From Dactylorhiza incarnata (taxonomy: Eukaryota; Streptophyta; Magnoliopsida; Asparagales; Orchidaceae), in the NCBI GenBank assembly GCA_033032865.1, contig JAWHQI010000065.1:6448001-6512000 (forward strand): a stretch of 64,000 bases of DNA, read 5' to 3'. Position 1 is the first letter of the stretch; every line of letters starts with the position of its first letter. The notes beneath the pieces were generated by a model. That model had not been told where the DNA came from and searched no databases. It saw nothing but the letters and a program-made list of their open reading frames with translations. Positions 54,528-64,000 of the stretch are shown here, piece after piece. The position numbers and the translations under genes were made by a program.

Positions 54528-54580
54528 TGGTATTGGACTTAGGGCGTCGATCCGTAGTTTAGCGAATTCGGGACGAATTC
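54528..54580 (+). other. Primer binding site and GGA stem-loop of first internal region
   Basis: TGGTATTGGA starts three bases after the LTR end and partly matches the tRNA-iMet site. At 54564-54580, GAATTCG-GGA-CGAATTC forms a perfect 7-bp stem with a GGA loop, about 35 nt downstream. The copy at 63594-63646 is identical in the stem. Comparable hairpins occur at the same place in two other elements here. Confidence 0.65.
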
Positions 54581-54747
54581 CTTTTAAGGGGTGGTGTGCA
54601 CGGGATGTGCATTCAACTAAGACGACAAAAACTAATAAGAATGTCCACTTAGGAATGGAAAAACATACTTGTTTGCGGAACCTGAGTGTTCCATGATTGT
54701 TGTTTGCTATGTTTTTGGTCACTAAATTTTGTCTTGCACGATTATAA

Positions 54748-55811
54748 GTGACTAGGAGTGTTGCGGGGCAGCCTCGACCCCGTAACACCGCTGAAAGTAG
54801 TGCGTCGGCTGAGGTGCCAGTGACCACTCCTCCTACTGAGATGATCAGGTTAATCGCTGAAGCGGTCTTAGCAATGATAAACACTCAACCTCAAAGGCTT
54901 GCACAGCCTGCTATGCCTACTCCGGATGTGGCCCCGGTGGCAGCTGCCGCAGTGGAACCTACAGTGGAACCGAGGGCGGAGATCCCTGTACCAGTGGCTA
55001 CAGTGGAACCTGCGGTGGATCCAAGGGTGGAACATCGAGTTGAGCAAGTAGTTGTTGCGCGAGCGCGTGATCAACAACTTCAGCACTTTCTAAGTTTCCA
55101 TCCTCCAACCTTTTCGGGGAATGGATCCCCAACGGAGGCGGAGGACTGGCTGTCAATAGTACTCTAAAGGCGACAGCAACGGAAGAAGCTATGATGGTCA
55201 CCCTAGCCACCTTTCTCCTTAACGGAGAAGCAGAGCTTTGGTGGGCCGAACAGGAAGCGCATAAGTTTGAAGGTAAGGATATTACCGAGATCTCTTTGGC
55301 GGAGTTCTCAAAGTCGTTTCTTCAGAGATATATTCCCTCTGCCCAACGCATTGCGTTGCAGAACTAGTTCTTGAAGTTAACTCAAGGCGATAGCTCGGTG
55401 GACGAGTACTTGCACGAGTTCACTAGGTTGGGCCACTATGCGGGGTTTTTGGTGGAAGATGATGAAATGAAGACGATCAAGTTTTTTGAAGGTCTTCAGG
55501 ATGAGTTGAGGCTGCTCCTTGCAGGCCCAATGACGTTTGGCTTCCATGTGATGGTGCAAGCCGCCAGATCTCTGGAGTTAGACATGAAGAGAGTGCAAGC
55601 AAAAGGCAAGAAGCCTGAGTTCCATGCGCCGACCTCTCAATCCAAATCTGAGTTCAGGAGGAACAAAAGGAAGTTCAAGTTTGCAGAACCAACTCGCTCA
55701 AATGTGTCGGGAGCTGCGACCGCACTTGGTCCAATTACATGTTTCAGTTGCAAAAAGGTGGGACACAAAGCACGTGTGTGTTATAGTGGTCCCCCGAGAC
55801 CAGAAAACTGA
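54748..55811 (+). pseudogene. Gypsy gag, copy 1
   Basis: The natural start seems to have been at 54748, now GTG (VTRSVAGQPRPRN); GTG is also present in the downstream copy. A proline/valine-rich N-terminus leads to [21 protein letters not shown] frameshift near 55165 follows, then VTLATFLLNGEAELWW, TAG at 55363 (LQN-stop-FLKL, usually Gln), VDEYLHEFTRLGHYA and the zinc knuckle CFSCKKVGHKARVC (CX2CX4HX4C). Stop at 55811. Gag packages the RNA when intact. Confidence 0.88.
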
Positions 55812-55987
55812 GTGATGGACTATGCTCGTGCTGCAGGTCATGCGGAAAAAGGTAAAGCTGTGGAGTCTTCCGCTTCCCAGCACATTCCGACCCAGCCGAG
55901 AGTTTACTCGCTTGGCCAGCAAGAAGCCATACGACAAACTGACATCGTCACAGGTATGGATTAGAAGTTAGCTTTTACAGCTTATGA

Positions 55988-56311
55988 TTGATACTATTCT
56001 GGGACTTTATGTTGATTTGTGTGCAATTAGGGTTCGTCCTAATTTTCAACTATCCGACGAGAGCTTTATTTGATACGGGTGAATCGCACTCTTTTCTGTC
56101 TGAGGACTTCGTGGTGCGAATCGGAGTGCTGTCTACCTTAGTAGAGGATATATTGGAAGTAGTGCTACCCAATGGATCTCGCATGGGTGCGGATAGGAAG
56201 AGTCGTGTGAAGGTGCGGATTGGAAATCAGGACTTCGACTTGGAAGCATCGTTGTTACCGCTAGCTGAATTTGACGTGATCTTCGGCATGGACTGGCTCT
56301 CGGAGCAGTGA
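55988..56311 (+). pseudogene. Gypsy protease, copy 1
   Basis: ARALFDTGESHSFLSEDFVV holds the DTG active site, and EFDVIFGMDWLSEQ the usual end of the domain. It stops at TGA 56309 where copy 2 has CGA (58743), a CpG-type C-to-T change. Stops upstream separate it from gag. Confidence 0.88.
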
Positions 56312-56377
56312 GCATGCATCGATTGCAATTCAAAGGAGATCACTCTAAGAAAGAACACCGGAGACGAAACCACGTTC

Positions 56378-57251
56378 GTGGGTATGCGAGGAGCGAGCAA
56401 GACGCTGATGTCTGCTCTCCAGGTGGTTAAGGCGGTGAGAAAAGGCGCGGAGTTGTTCTTCACCTTGTTGAAGGCTTCGGAGCCAAAGCGCAGTTTATGT
56501 GATGTCCTAGTTGTAGCGGAGTATGCCGATGTGTTTCTTAACGAACTCCCTGGGGCTCCGCCTCAGCGAGAGATTGATTTCTGTATTGAGCTGGTGCCAG
56601 GTGCCAAGCCTGTAGCACGCTCACCGTACCGAATAGCGCCAAAGGAATTGGCAGAGCTGAAGGTTCAGTTGCAAGAGCTACTAGAGCAAGGCTATGTACA
56701 TCCAAGTTCTTGACCTTGGAGTGCACCTGTCCTCTTTGTGAAAAAGAAGGACGGGAGCTTGCGTCTATGTATTGACTATCGAGAGTTGAATAAGCTGACC
56801 GAGAAAAACTGTTATCCGATTCCAAGAATCGACGACTTATTCGACCAGCTGGTTGGGTCGACGGTATACTCTAAGCTAGACTAAAGGTCCGGCTACTATC
56901 AGCTTCGTATTAGGGAGTGTGATATTACAAAGACAGCGTTCAGTACCCGGTTTGGGCATTATGAGTTCACGGTTATGCCATTCGGTCTGTCTAATGCACC
57001 GTCGGTATTCATGGACTTAATGAATAGAACGTTCCGAGAGTATTTGGATCAATTTGTGATCATATTCATCGACGACATTTTGGTATACTCTCAGTAGGAA
57101 GAGGAGCATGCAGAGCATCTGTGCGCAGTTTTGAGCACCCTGAGGAGGAATCAGCTATATGCCAAGTTCTCCAAGTGCGAGTTTTCGCTATCGTCAGTAG
57201 CATTCCTTGGTCATGTTGTTAGTGGAGAAGGAATCACTGTCGATCCTTCAA
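56378..57251 (+). pseudogene. Gypsy reverse transcriptase, copy 1, truncated by duplication
   Basis: It contains VAEYADVFLNELPGAPPQRE, YRIAPKELAELK, then TGA at 56711 in [24 protein letters not shown] in the LDLRSGYY block, [20 protein letters not shown] and FIDDILVYS with TAG after it. At ITVDPS it jumps directly into the second gag. Confidence 0.9.
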
Positions 57252-58242
57252 TGACCACTCCTCCTACTGAGATGATCAGGTTAATCGCTGAAGCGGTCTT
57301 AGCAATGATAAACACTCAACCTCAAAGGCTTGCACAGCCTGCTATGCCTACTCCGGATGTGGCCCCGGTGGCAGCTGCCGCAGTGGAACCTACAGTGGAA
57401 CCGAGGGCGGAGATCCCTGTACCAGTGGCTACAGTGGAACCTGCGGTGGATCCAAGGGTGGAACATCGAGTTGAGCAAGTAGTTGTTGCGCGAGCGCGTG
57501 ATCAACAACTTCAGCACTTTCTAAGTTTCCATCCTCCAACCTTTTCGGGGAATGGATCCCCAACGGAGGCGGAGGACTGGCTGTCAATAGTACTCTAAAG
57601 GCGACAACAACGGAAGAAGCTATGATGGTCACCCTAGCCACCTTTCTCCTTAACGGAGAAGCAGAGCTTTGGTGGGCCGAACAGGAAGCGCATAAGTTTG
57701 AAGGTAAGGATATTTCCGAGATCTCTTTGGCGGAGTTCTCAAAGTCGTTTCTTCAGAGATATATTCCCTCTGCCCAACGCATTGCGTTGCAGAACTAGTT
57801 CTTGAAGTTAACTCAAGGCGATAGCTCGGTGGACGAGTACTTGCACGAGTTCATTAGGTTGGGCCGCTATGCGGGGTTTTTGGTGGAAGATGATGAAATG
57901 AAGACGAACAAGTTTTTTGAAGGTCTTCAGGATGAGTTGAGGCTGCTCCTTGCAGGCCCAATGACGTTTGGCTTCCATGTGATGGTGCAAGCCGCCAGAT
58001 CTCTGGAGTTGGACATGAAGAGAGTGCAAGCAAAAGGCAAGAAGCCTGAGTTCCATGCGCCGTCCTCTCAATCCAAATCTGAGTTCAGGAGGAACAAAAC
58101 GAAGTTCAAGTCCGCAGAACCAACTCGCTCAAATGTGACGGGAGCTGCGACCGCACATGGTCCAATTACATGTTTCAGTTGCAATAAGGTGGGACACAAA
58201 GCACGTGTGTGTCGCAGTGGTCCCCCGAGACCAGAAAACTGA
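57252..58242 (+). pseudogene. Gypsy gag, copy 2, without its N-terminus
   Basis: It starts at [14 protein letters not shown], so about 25 N-terminal residues are missing compared with copy 1. Otherwise the same order, including the frameshift near 57596, TAG at 57794 and the knuckle CFSCNKVGHKARVC. Confidence 0.9.
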
Positions 58243-58421
58243 GCGATGGACTATGCTCGTGCTGCAGGTCATGCGGAAAAAGGTAAAGCTACGGAGTCTT
58301 CTGCTTCCCAGCACATTCCAACCCAGTCGAGAGTTTACTCGCTTGGCCAGCAAGAAGCAATACGACAAACTGACATCGTCATAGGTATGGATTAGAAGTT
58401 AGCTTTTACAGCTATTTATGA

Positions 58422-58865
58422 TTGATACTATTGTGCGACTTTATGTTGATTTGTGTGCAATTAGGGTTCGTCCTAATTTTCAACTATCCGGCGAGAGCTC
58501 TATTTGATACGGGTGCATCACACTCTTTTCTGTCTGAGGACTTCATAGTGCGAATCAGAGTGCCGTCTACCTTAGTAGAGGATAGATTGGAAATAGTGCT
58601 ACCCAATGGATCTCGCATGGGTGCGGATAGGAAGAGTCGTGTGAAGGTGCGGATTGGAAATCAGGACTTCGACTTGGAAGCATCGTTGTTACCGCTAGCT
58701 GAATTTGACGTGATCTTCGGCATGGACTGGCTCTCAGAGCAGCGAGCATGCATCGATTGCAATTCAAAGGAGATCACTCTGAGAAAGAACACCGGAGACG
58801 AAAAAACGTTCGCGGGTATGCGAGGAACGAGCAAGACACTGATGTCTGCTCTCCAGGTTGGTTAA
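58422..58865 (+). pseudogene. Gypsy protease, copy 2
   Basis: ARALFDTGASHSFLSEDFIV with DTG, then MDWLSEQRACIDCNSKEI. Its frame is longer than copy 1 because CGA is intact at 58743. An extra base near 58855 shifts it before reverse transcriptase. Confidence 0.9.
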
Positions 58866-59686
58866 GGCGGTGAGAAAAGGCGCGGAGTTGTTCTTCACCT
58901 TGTTGAAGGCTTTGGAGCTAAAGCGCAGTTTGAGTGATGTCCCAGTTGTAGCGGAGTATGCCGATGTGTTTCCTAACGAACTCCCTGGGGCTCCGCCTCA
59001 GCGAGAGATTGATTTCTGTATTGAGCTGGTGCCAGGTGCCAAGCATGTAGCACGCTCACCGTACCGAATAGCGCCAAAGGAATTGGCAGAGCTGAAGGTT
59101 CAGTTGCAAGAGCTACTAGAGCAAGGCTATGTACGTCCAAGTTCTTGACCTTGGAGTGCACCGGTCCTCTTTGTGAAAAAGAAGGACGGGAGCTTGCGTC
59201 TATGTATTGACTATCGAGAGTTGAATAAGCTGACCGAGAAAAACCGTTATTCGATTCCAAGAATCGACGACTTATTCGACTAGCTGGTTGGGTCGACGGT
59301 ATACTCTAAGCTAGACTAAAGGTCCGGCTACTATCAGCTTCGTATTAGGGAGTGTGATATTCCAAAGACAGCGTTCAGTACCCGGTTTGGGCATTATGAG
59401 TTCACGGTTATGCCGTTCGGTCTGTCTAATGCACCGTCGGTATTCATGGACTTAATGAATAGAACGTTCCGAGAGTATTTGGATCAATTTGTGATCATAT
59501 TCATCGACGACATTTTGGTATACTCTCAGTAGGAAGAGGAGCATGCAGAGCATCTGTGCGCAGTTTTGAGCACCCTGAGGAGGAATCAGCTATATGCCAA
59601 GTTCTCCAAGTGCGAGTTTTCGCTATCGTCAGTAGCATTCCTTGGTCATGTTGTTAGTGGAGAAGGAATCACTGTCGATCCTTCAA
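58858..59686 (+). pseudogene. Gypsy reverse transcriptase, copy 2
   Basis: Same motifs as copy 1. It shares the TGA after PSS, the TAA in LDLRSGYY and the TAG after [10 protein letters not shown]. It also has its own TAG at 59281 in LFD-stop-LVGS where copy 1 keeps CAG. After ITVDPSK the connection and RNase H are absent and the sequence joins the integrase region. Confidence 0.92.
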
Positions 59687-61191
59687 AAGGCTTCTTGCAT
59701 GATGAGCGTCTAATCCGGGAGCTAGAAGCCTTGGAAATCATTTGTGTTGATAAAAGAACGTCTCCTTCAGCATGCCTGAACTGGACGGAGGTTCAATACG
59801 ACCTGGCCGACCGAGTTCGACAAGCTTTGGAGCTGGATTCGAGCATGCAGCATCATAAAGCGGAGACCATGGATGGGTCATACGCTGTTTTCTCCTTCGA
59901 AGATGATCTTATGTGGAAAAATGGCAGATTATGCGTCCCAAATGTTGGTACATTGCGGGCGGAATTGATGTACGAGGCTCACTATACCAAGTACTCGATC
60001 CACCCTGGGAGCACAAAGATGTACATGGATTTGAAGAAACTCTTTTGGTGGCCAGGAATGAAGAAAGACATTGCACTCTACGTGGCCAAGTGTCACACTT
60101 GCGCGTTGGTGAAGGTTGAATGTCAAAGACGTGGTGGGTTTCTAAAGTCTTTACCGATCCTGGAATGGAAGTTCGATGATATTTCGATGGATTTCGTGCA
60201 CGGGTTGCCGAAATCGCAACATGGAAACGATGCCATCTGGGTGATCGTAGATCGATTGACAAAAGTTTCGCACTTTATTCCGAACCGGAAAGACGACTCC
60301 TTGGAAAAGCTAGGAAAGTTATACGTTGATAATATCGTACCATTGCACGGGATTCCCCGTAGCATCGTGAGCGATCGTGATGGGCGGTTCACATCAAACG
60401 ATTGGAGGCTGATTAATAAATTATTGGGTACCAAGCTAAAATTTAGCACGGCCTTCCACCCGCAAACGGATGGACAGACCGAAAGGACCAATAGGACGAT
60501 GGAAGATATGCTAAGGATGTGCGCCCTGGACTTCAGAAAGAGATGGGAAGATCATCTCTATATGATTGAGTTTGCCTACAACAACAGCTACCAAGCTAGT
60601 ATAAAGATGGCACCTTTCGAGGCTCTTTATGGTAGAAAATGTCGTACACCGTTTGCTTGGGCTGAAACGGGCGACACGAAGTTGTTGAAACGCAGGGACG
60701 TAGATGAAGCAAATACATCAATCCGGGCAATACGAAAGCGGTTTCTCATTGCCCAGGATAGGCGGGCAAAGAACTACAATGCAAATCACCGGAACGTTGA
60801 GTTCGCCGTTGGTGATTGGGTTTACCCGAAGATCAAACCGTTCAAAGGAGTATCGAGGATCCGACTCATGAAAAAGCTAAGTCTGAGGTACTTAGGACCG
60901 TTCGAGATCTTGGAGCGCATTGGTGAAGCTGCTTACCGGCTTGCTCTATCTTCGGAGCTGAGTGGGCTGCATGATGTATTTCATATCTCTGTATTGCGGA
61001 AGGCTGTCAAAGAGCCTAGTTCTGTAGTTGCGGTCAACGAAGTGTTGGTAGATGGTGGGCTAACGACGGAAGTCAAGCCCATTCGCATCAAAGACACGGA
61101 AGTAAAGCAGTTATGGAACAAATCCATTCGGATGGTCAAGGTTCATTGGAATAATTGCGGAAGAGAGGAACTCTCTTGGGAAAGAGAGTAA
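59687..61191 (+). CDS. Gypsy integrase with chromodomain-like tail
   Basis: One uninterrupted frame from the reverse transcriptase end through integrase. The zinc-binding part has H residues in [13 protein letters not shown] and CHTC. The catalytic core has D in [11 protein letters not shown] in IVSDRDGRF and E in [13 protein letters not shown], all intact. [33 protein letters not shown] and [10 protein letters not shown] follow, then a chromodomain-like tail ending [19 protein letters not shown] at 61189 is probably premature, because the family-like ending MLAEYPELF follows in frame. Without its own RNase H the element could not act alone. The integrase would insert cDNA, with the tail guiding it to chromatin. 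Confidence 0.85.
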
Positions 61192-61261
61192 ACAATGCTT
61201 GCGGAGTACCCCGAGCTTTTTCTCTCAGGTATAGTTTATTTCTGTTGCTGCTGTTTTTCGT

Positions 61262-61297
61262 AATTTCGGGACGAAATTCCTTAAAGGAGGGGAGATT
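61262..61297 (+). other. Pre-3' LTR hairpin and polypurine tract
   Basis: AATTTCG-GGA-CGAAATT (61262-61278) is a perfect 7-bp hairpin with a GGA loop. The purine tract AAAGGAGGGGAGA follows just before the TG of the LTR. The TTTCGGGACGAAAT block is a standard Tekay/Del feature at this site. Confidence 0.85.
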
Positions 61298-63590
61298 TGT
61301 AACACCCCAAATCTTGGTGTGCTGTGAGCTATAAGCTAATTCGGCTAAAGGCTTGAAAATTCGGTTATATGCTAAATTCGGCTAAAGGCTATAGGCTAAT
61401 TCGGCTATATGATATAGAAGAATTTCCCCTGTTTTATAGCCGAATCTATTTTAGCAGCTTTACTGAAATTCGTCGAACGTCGTTCGACATTCGTCGAGCG
61501 CAACATTTCAGCAATTCGTCGAACGTCGTTCGACGTTCGTCGAACGTCGTTCGACGTTCGTCGAACGTCGTTCGACGTTCGTCGAACGTCGTTCGACGTT
61601 CGTCGAACGTCGTTCGACGTTCGTCGAACGTCGTTCGACGTTCGTCGAACGTCGTTCGACGTTCGTCGAACGTCGTTCGACGTTCGTCGAACGTCGTTCG
61701 ACGTTCGTCGAACGTCGTTCGACATTCGTCGAACGCAGTTTTGCTGCCATTTGTCGAGCGCAGCTTTACTGAAATTTGTCAAACGTCGTTCGAGATTCGT
61801 CGAACGCCGTTCGACATTCGTCGAATGCAGGTAGAATCCGCGATTTGCGTTATAGCAGGCCCGTGACTCTCTTTTTTGTTGCCGTCAGATCCAGATCTTT
61901 AAATCCAAAGGTTGGGATTTATTTCTGGGTTATTTTAAGGTTTGTCCAGAGGGCTATTTATAGGCTCCCTTTAACTCATAACCCTTATCTTCTTCAAGCA
62001 TGAAAAGATGGAAGCCGGGAGAAAAACAGCGATAGAGAGGAAGAAGAAGGAGCCGTCTTCTGCCATTGCCGGAGCTTAAGAGCTCCGATTCGTGAGCCAT
62101 TTTCAGATCTGGAAAATGTAGGCCGTTCCGAAACTTTCTATCCGATTGAAATCTCAGATCCATGGCGAAGAAGAAAGCTCCAAGGGTAAGGATTCTTTCT
62201 CCCGGTCGTTGGATGTGTTCTTGTCCTCTCATTCCCTTTTTTATGCTTGCATGAGGAATCCCTTTCACCAAATGGGCGAAGTGTAGGATTTCCTCTAGTT
62301 CTTCGAAACTCCGGGTCGATTGTGTCCGTCCCCGGCATATTGCATTTAGAAATCCGGTAGTCGTGCGGATTTAGGCATTTTGTGTGAAGCCTATTCGTGG
62401 CCGTGATCCCGGATAGGTGATGCTTGGATTGCGACGTTGCATTTAGGTTAAGCCTAGAATGCGTGCCGGAGAACGTCTCCGTGAGATCTTCTATTATGTT
62501 GCGGGACTTGAGTTTTAGGTGCCTTTTGAGAGCCTAACGAAAGCCCCTTGATTGGGTGGTTGAATGCAAGCCTTCACCACTAGATTTGAAGAGGAGTGGT
62601 CTTGTACCTCCTTCTTGTTTGTTATTTGCGAAGTCTAAGTCCACGTGTAAGGATTAGATGCGTAGCTTAATTTTGTGGGCACTTGATGTGCTAAACCCTT
62701 ACGGGCCGAGGGGGAGCCGTACCCGCGTCTTGCGATAGATCGCGACGATTAGAGCACGGGCAAAGCTGAACCGAACCCGTTTCCATGCCGATCGGTGAGA
62801 GGTCCAAACCTCATGTAAGCCGTGTGATCATGGGAGAGGTCGTGGAAGGTGTCTTACCTAGAACGACCAAAAGCTCTTTTTCCCCACCTAAGGCTATGTC
62901 CTTAGGGTGGAGTGTTTGTGATGAATTGATGTTATGTTAGCCGCATGCGGTTGCTGAGGCGGTTGTGGGGAACCTTCGGGTGAACCCAACCAACATCATG
63001 TGCATGCCTAGGTTCCCTTTTCTTTGATGCTCAACCTAGAAGATTGATTGTGCTTGAAACCTCACCCTGTGTAGTTTGCACTTTCCTTATATTTTTACAT
63101 GTTGCTAGTACGGCTTGATTGCAGGGAAGAAGCTCCGCCACCCCGAGAAAGGGGTGGGGTCGTTATAATTTGGTCAGCTGTGCTGACCGTTGCTTTATTT
63201 GCCACCTCTTGGTGGAATGTTCTTATGCAGGAGCAGGTGAGCCTAGCGGGAAATAGCGGGCGGTGTCCCTTTGCTGAGTTGGCCCTCGAAGACCAGCCTC
63301 TTTTCTGCTTTTCATGTTTTGTCGGCCTGCGCGCCGTTGTATGCTTGAGTTTAGTACATTTGGTAAATGTAAGGCCTTAAGGCCGTAACTCTGTTTTATT
63401 TCATTCCTGGGATGGTGGACAATTCTAAATGATGTTCAAATCAAATTCTTCCGCTTACGCTTTATATGCTCTCGTGTAGTTGTTGTTCTTTTCTGATTAT
63501 CACCTTTTAATGCCTAGCTAGTGTATATAGTATGGCGTGGGGTTCCGGACGGACCTACTGTTATATTGTTTGTACTGGCAGGGTGTTATA
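61298..63590 (+). mobile_element. Tekay/Del-like LTR, second copy, 2293 bp
   Basis: It starts TGTAACACCCC and ends GGGTGTTATA (the final CA has become TA). It is followed directly by another primer binding site and internal region and not by flanking DNA. Confidence 0.92.
61515..61735. repeat. 21-bp CpG-rich dyad minisatellite, about ten copies
   Basis: Each unit is GTTCGAC, a 4-nt spacer, GTCGAAC and a 3-nt spacer. The two 7-bp arms are exact complements, so every arm can pair with either neighbour. Each unit has five CpG sites. The first LTR copy has essentially one unit. Ten units make 210 bp, matching the 213-bp LTR length difference. The 165-codon frame with a repeated RSSNVVR peptide is a by-product of the 21-bp period. 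Confidence 0.96.
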
Positions 63591-63593
63591 ATT

Positions 63594-63646
63594 TGGTATC
63601 GGACTTAGGGCGTCGATCCGTAGTTTAGCGAATTCGGGACGAATTC
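63594..63646 (+). other. Primer binding site and GGA stem-loop of second internal region
   Basis: TGGTATCGGA starts three bases after the LTR end. The hairpin GAATTCG-GGA-CGAATTC is at 63630-63646, as in the first internal region. Confidence 0.7.
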
Positions 63647-63811
63647 CTTTTAAGGGGTGGTGTGCACGGGATGTGAATTCACCTAAAACGACAAAAACTA
63701 ATAAGAATGTCCACTTAGGAATGGAAAAACATACTTGTTTGCGGAACCTGAGTGTTCCATGATTGTTGTTTGCTATGTTTTTGGTCACTAAATTGTGTCT
63801 TGCACGATTAT

Positions 63812-64000
63812 AGGTGACTAGGAGTGCTGCGGGGCAGCCTCGACCCCGTAACACCGCTGAAAGTAGTGCGTCGGCTGAGGTGTCAGCGACCACTCCTCCT
63901 GCTGAGATGATCAGGTTAATCGCTGAAGCGGTCTTAGCAATGATCAACACTCAACCTCAAAGGCTTGCACAGCCTACTATGCCTACACCGGATGTGGCCC
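63812..64000 (+). pseudogene. Start of a further Gypsy gag (cut by window end)
   Basis: VTRSAAGQPRPRN and [20 protein letters not shown] match gag copy 1, again with GTG at the expected start. It runs open to the end of the window. It shows that the array continues to the right. Confidence 0.85.

Larger units (their letters stand above)
54821..59686 (+). repeat. 2.43-kb direct tandem duplication of gag to reverse transcriptase
   Basis: Copy 1 is 54821-57251 (2431 bp) and copy 2 is 57252-59686 (2435 bp), both starting TGACCACTCCTCC and ending GATCCTTCAA. The 4-bp difference comes from two small indels. Copies differ by a few percent at most. Copy 1 runs straight from reverse transcriptase back into gag. 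Most nonsense codons are shared, so they predate the duplication. Confidence 0.96.
52445..64000 (+). mobile_element. Tekay/Del-like Gypsy array: LTR-internal-LTR-internal
   Basis: The LTR at 52445-54524, internal region 54525-61297, second LTR 61298-63590, and then again the primer binding site, leader and gag start of the same family up to the window end. So the second LTR is shared by two internal regions, as produced by recombination between LTRs of neighbouring copies. The chromodomain-like integrase tail, FIDDILVYS reverse transcriptase motif and TGTAACACCC ends place it near Tekay/Del. Confidence 0.88.

Noticed and set aside
61369..61866. 165-codon frame with a repeated RSSNVVR peptide
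   Set aside because: It arises because the 21-bp DNA repeat is a multiple of three; the opposite strand is open as well.
1..64000. Intact host protein-coding genes, tRNA or rRNA genes
   Set aside because: None recognised on either strand; every large coding stretch belongs to a retroelement except the unidentified one at 43165-43605.

Overview
The window is plant nuclear DNA made almost entirely of nested LTR retrotransposons. I infer a repeat-rich land plant, probably an angiosperm, because it holds Tat-like Ty3/Gypsy elements with a second RNase H and antisense genes, Tekay/Del-like Ty3/Gypsy elements with TGTAACACCC-type LTRs, and SIRE-like and other Ty1/Copia elements. I find no convincing intact host gene, no tRNA or rRNA gene and no CRISPR array. 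Species is not determinable from what I can see.

Layout. (1) 1-9613: a giant LARD-like element (partial 5' LTR, 3.3 kb non-coding internal region, 5.36 kb 3' LTR). It sits in the gag of (2) a SIRE-like Copia remnant (9614-13758). (3) 13759-20472: a second giant LTR (5.5 kb) holding a 158-bp satellite-like array, followed by a primer binding site and a degenerate internal stretch. (4) 20473-39008: a Copia element with a truncated 5' LTR. Its reverse transcriptase is split by (5) a complete 13.0 kb Tat-like element (23481-36478, TSD AGAAG). (6) 39009-41828: a minus-strand Gypsy remnant split by a Copia solo LTR (40146-41343, TSD GGTAG). (7) 41829-44607: unclassified DNA with short repeats and one unidentified coding-like stretch. 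(8) 44608-52444: a second, minus-strand Tat-like element, interrupted by another solo LTR (50512-51845, TSD CTTTT). (9) 52445-64000: a Tekay/Del-like array arranged LTR-internal-LTR-internal, with a 2.43 kb tandem duplication inside its first internal region.

The most interesting content is not the decayed gag-pol genes. Both Tat-like elements carry, antisense to gag-pol and next to the 3' LTR, two tandem intron-containing genes, each behind its own TATA box. One encodes a protein resembling the plant 'putative gypsy-type transposon' domain family, with a basic region and a coiled coil. Three different Gypsy elements share a stem-loop with a GGA loop just downstream of the primer binding site, and its stem varies by paired changes. 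A TCGTCGA/TCGACGA dyad recurs in at least six unrelated elements, and one LTR copy has expanded it into a 21-bp array.

All gag-pol frames are broken, mostly by single nonsense codons. Many are TAG where CAG (Gln) is expected, which fits C-to-T decay at methylated CHG sites. Most of the sequence is therefore inactive, although close LTR similarity in several elements (about 97-98% by eye) suggests fairly recent insertion.
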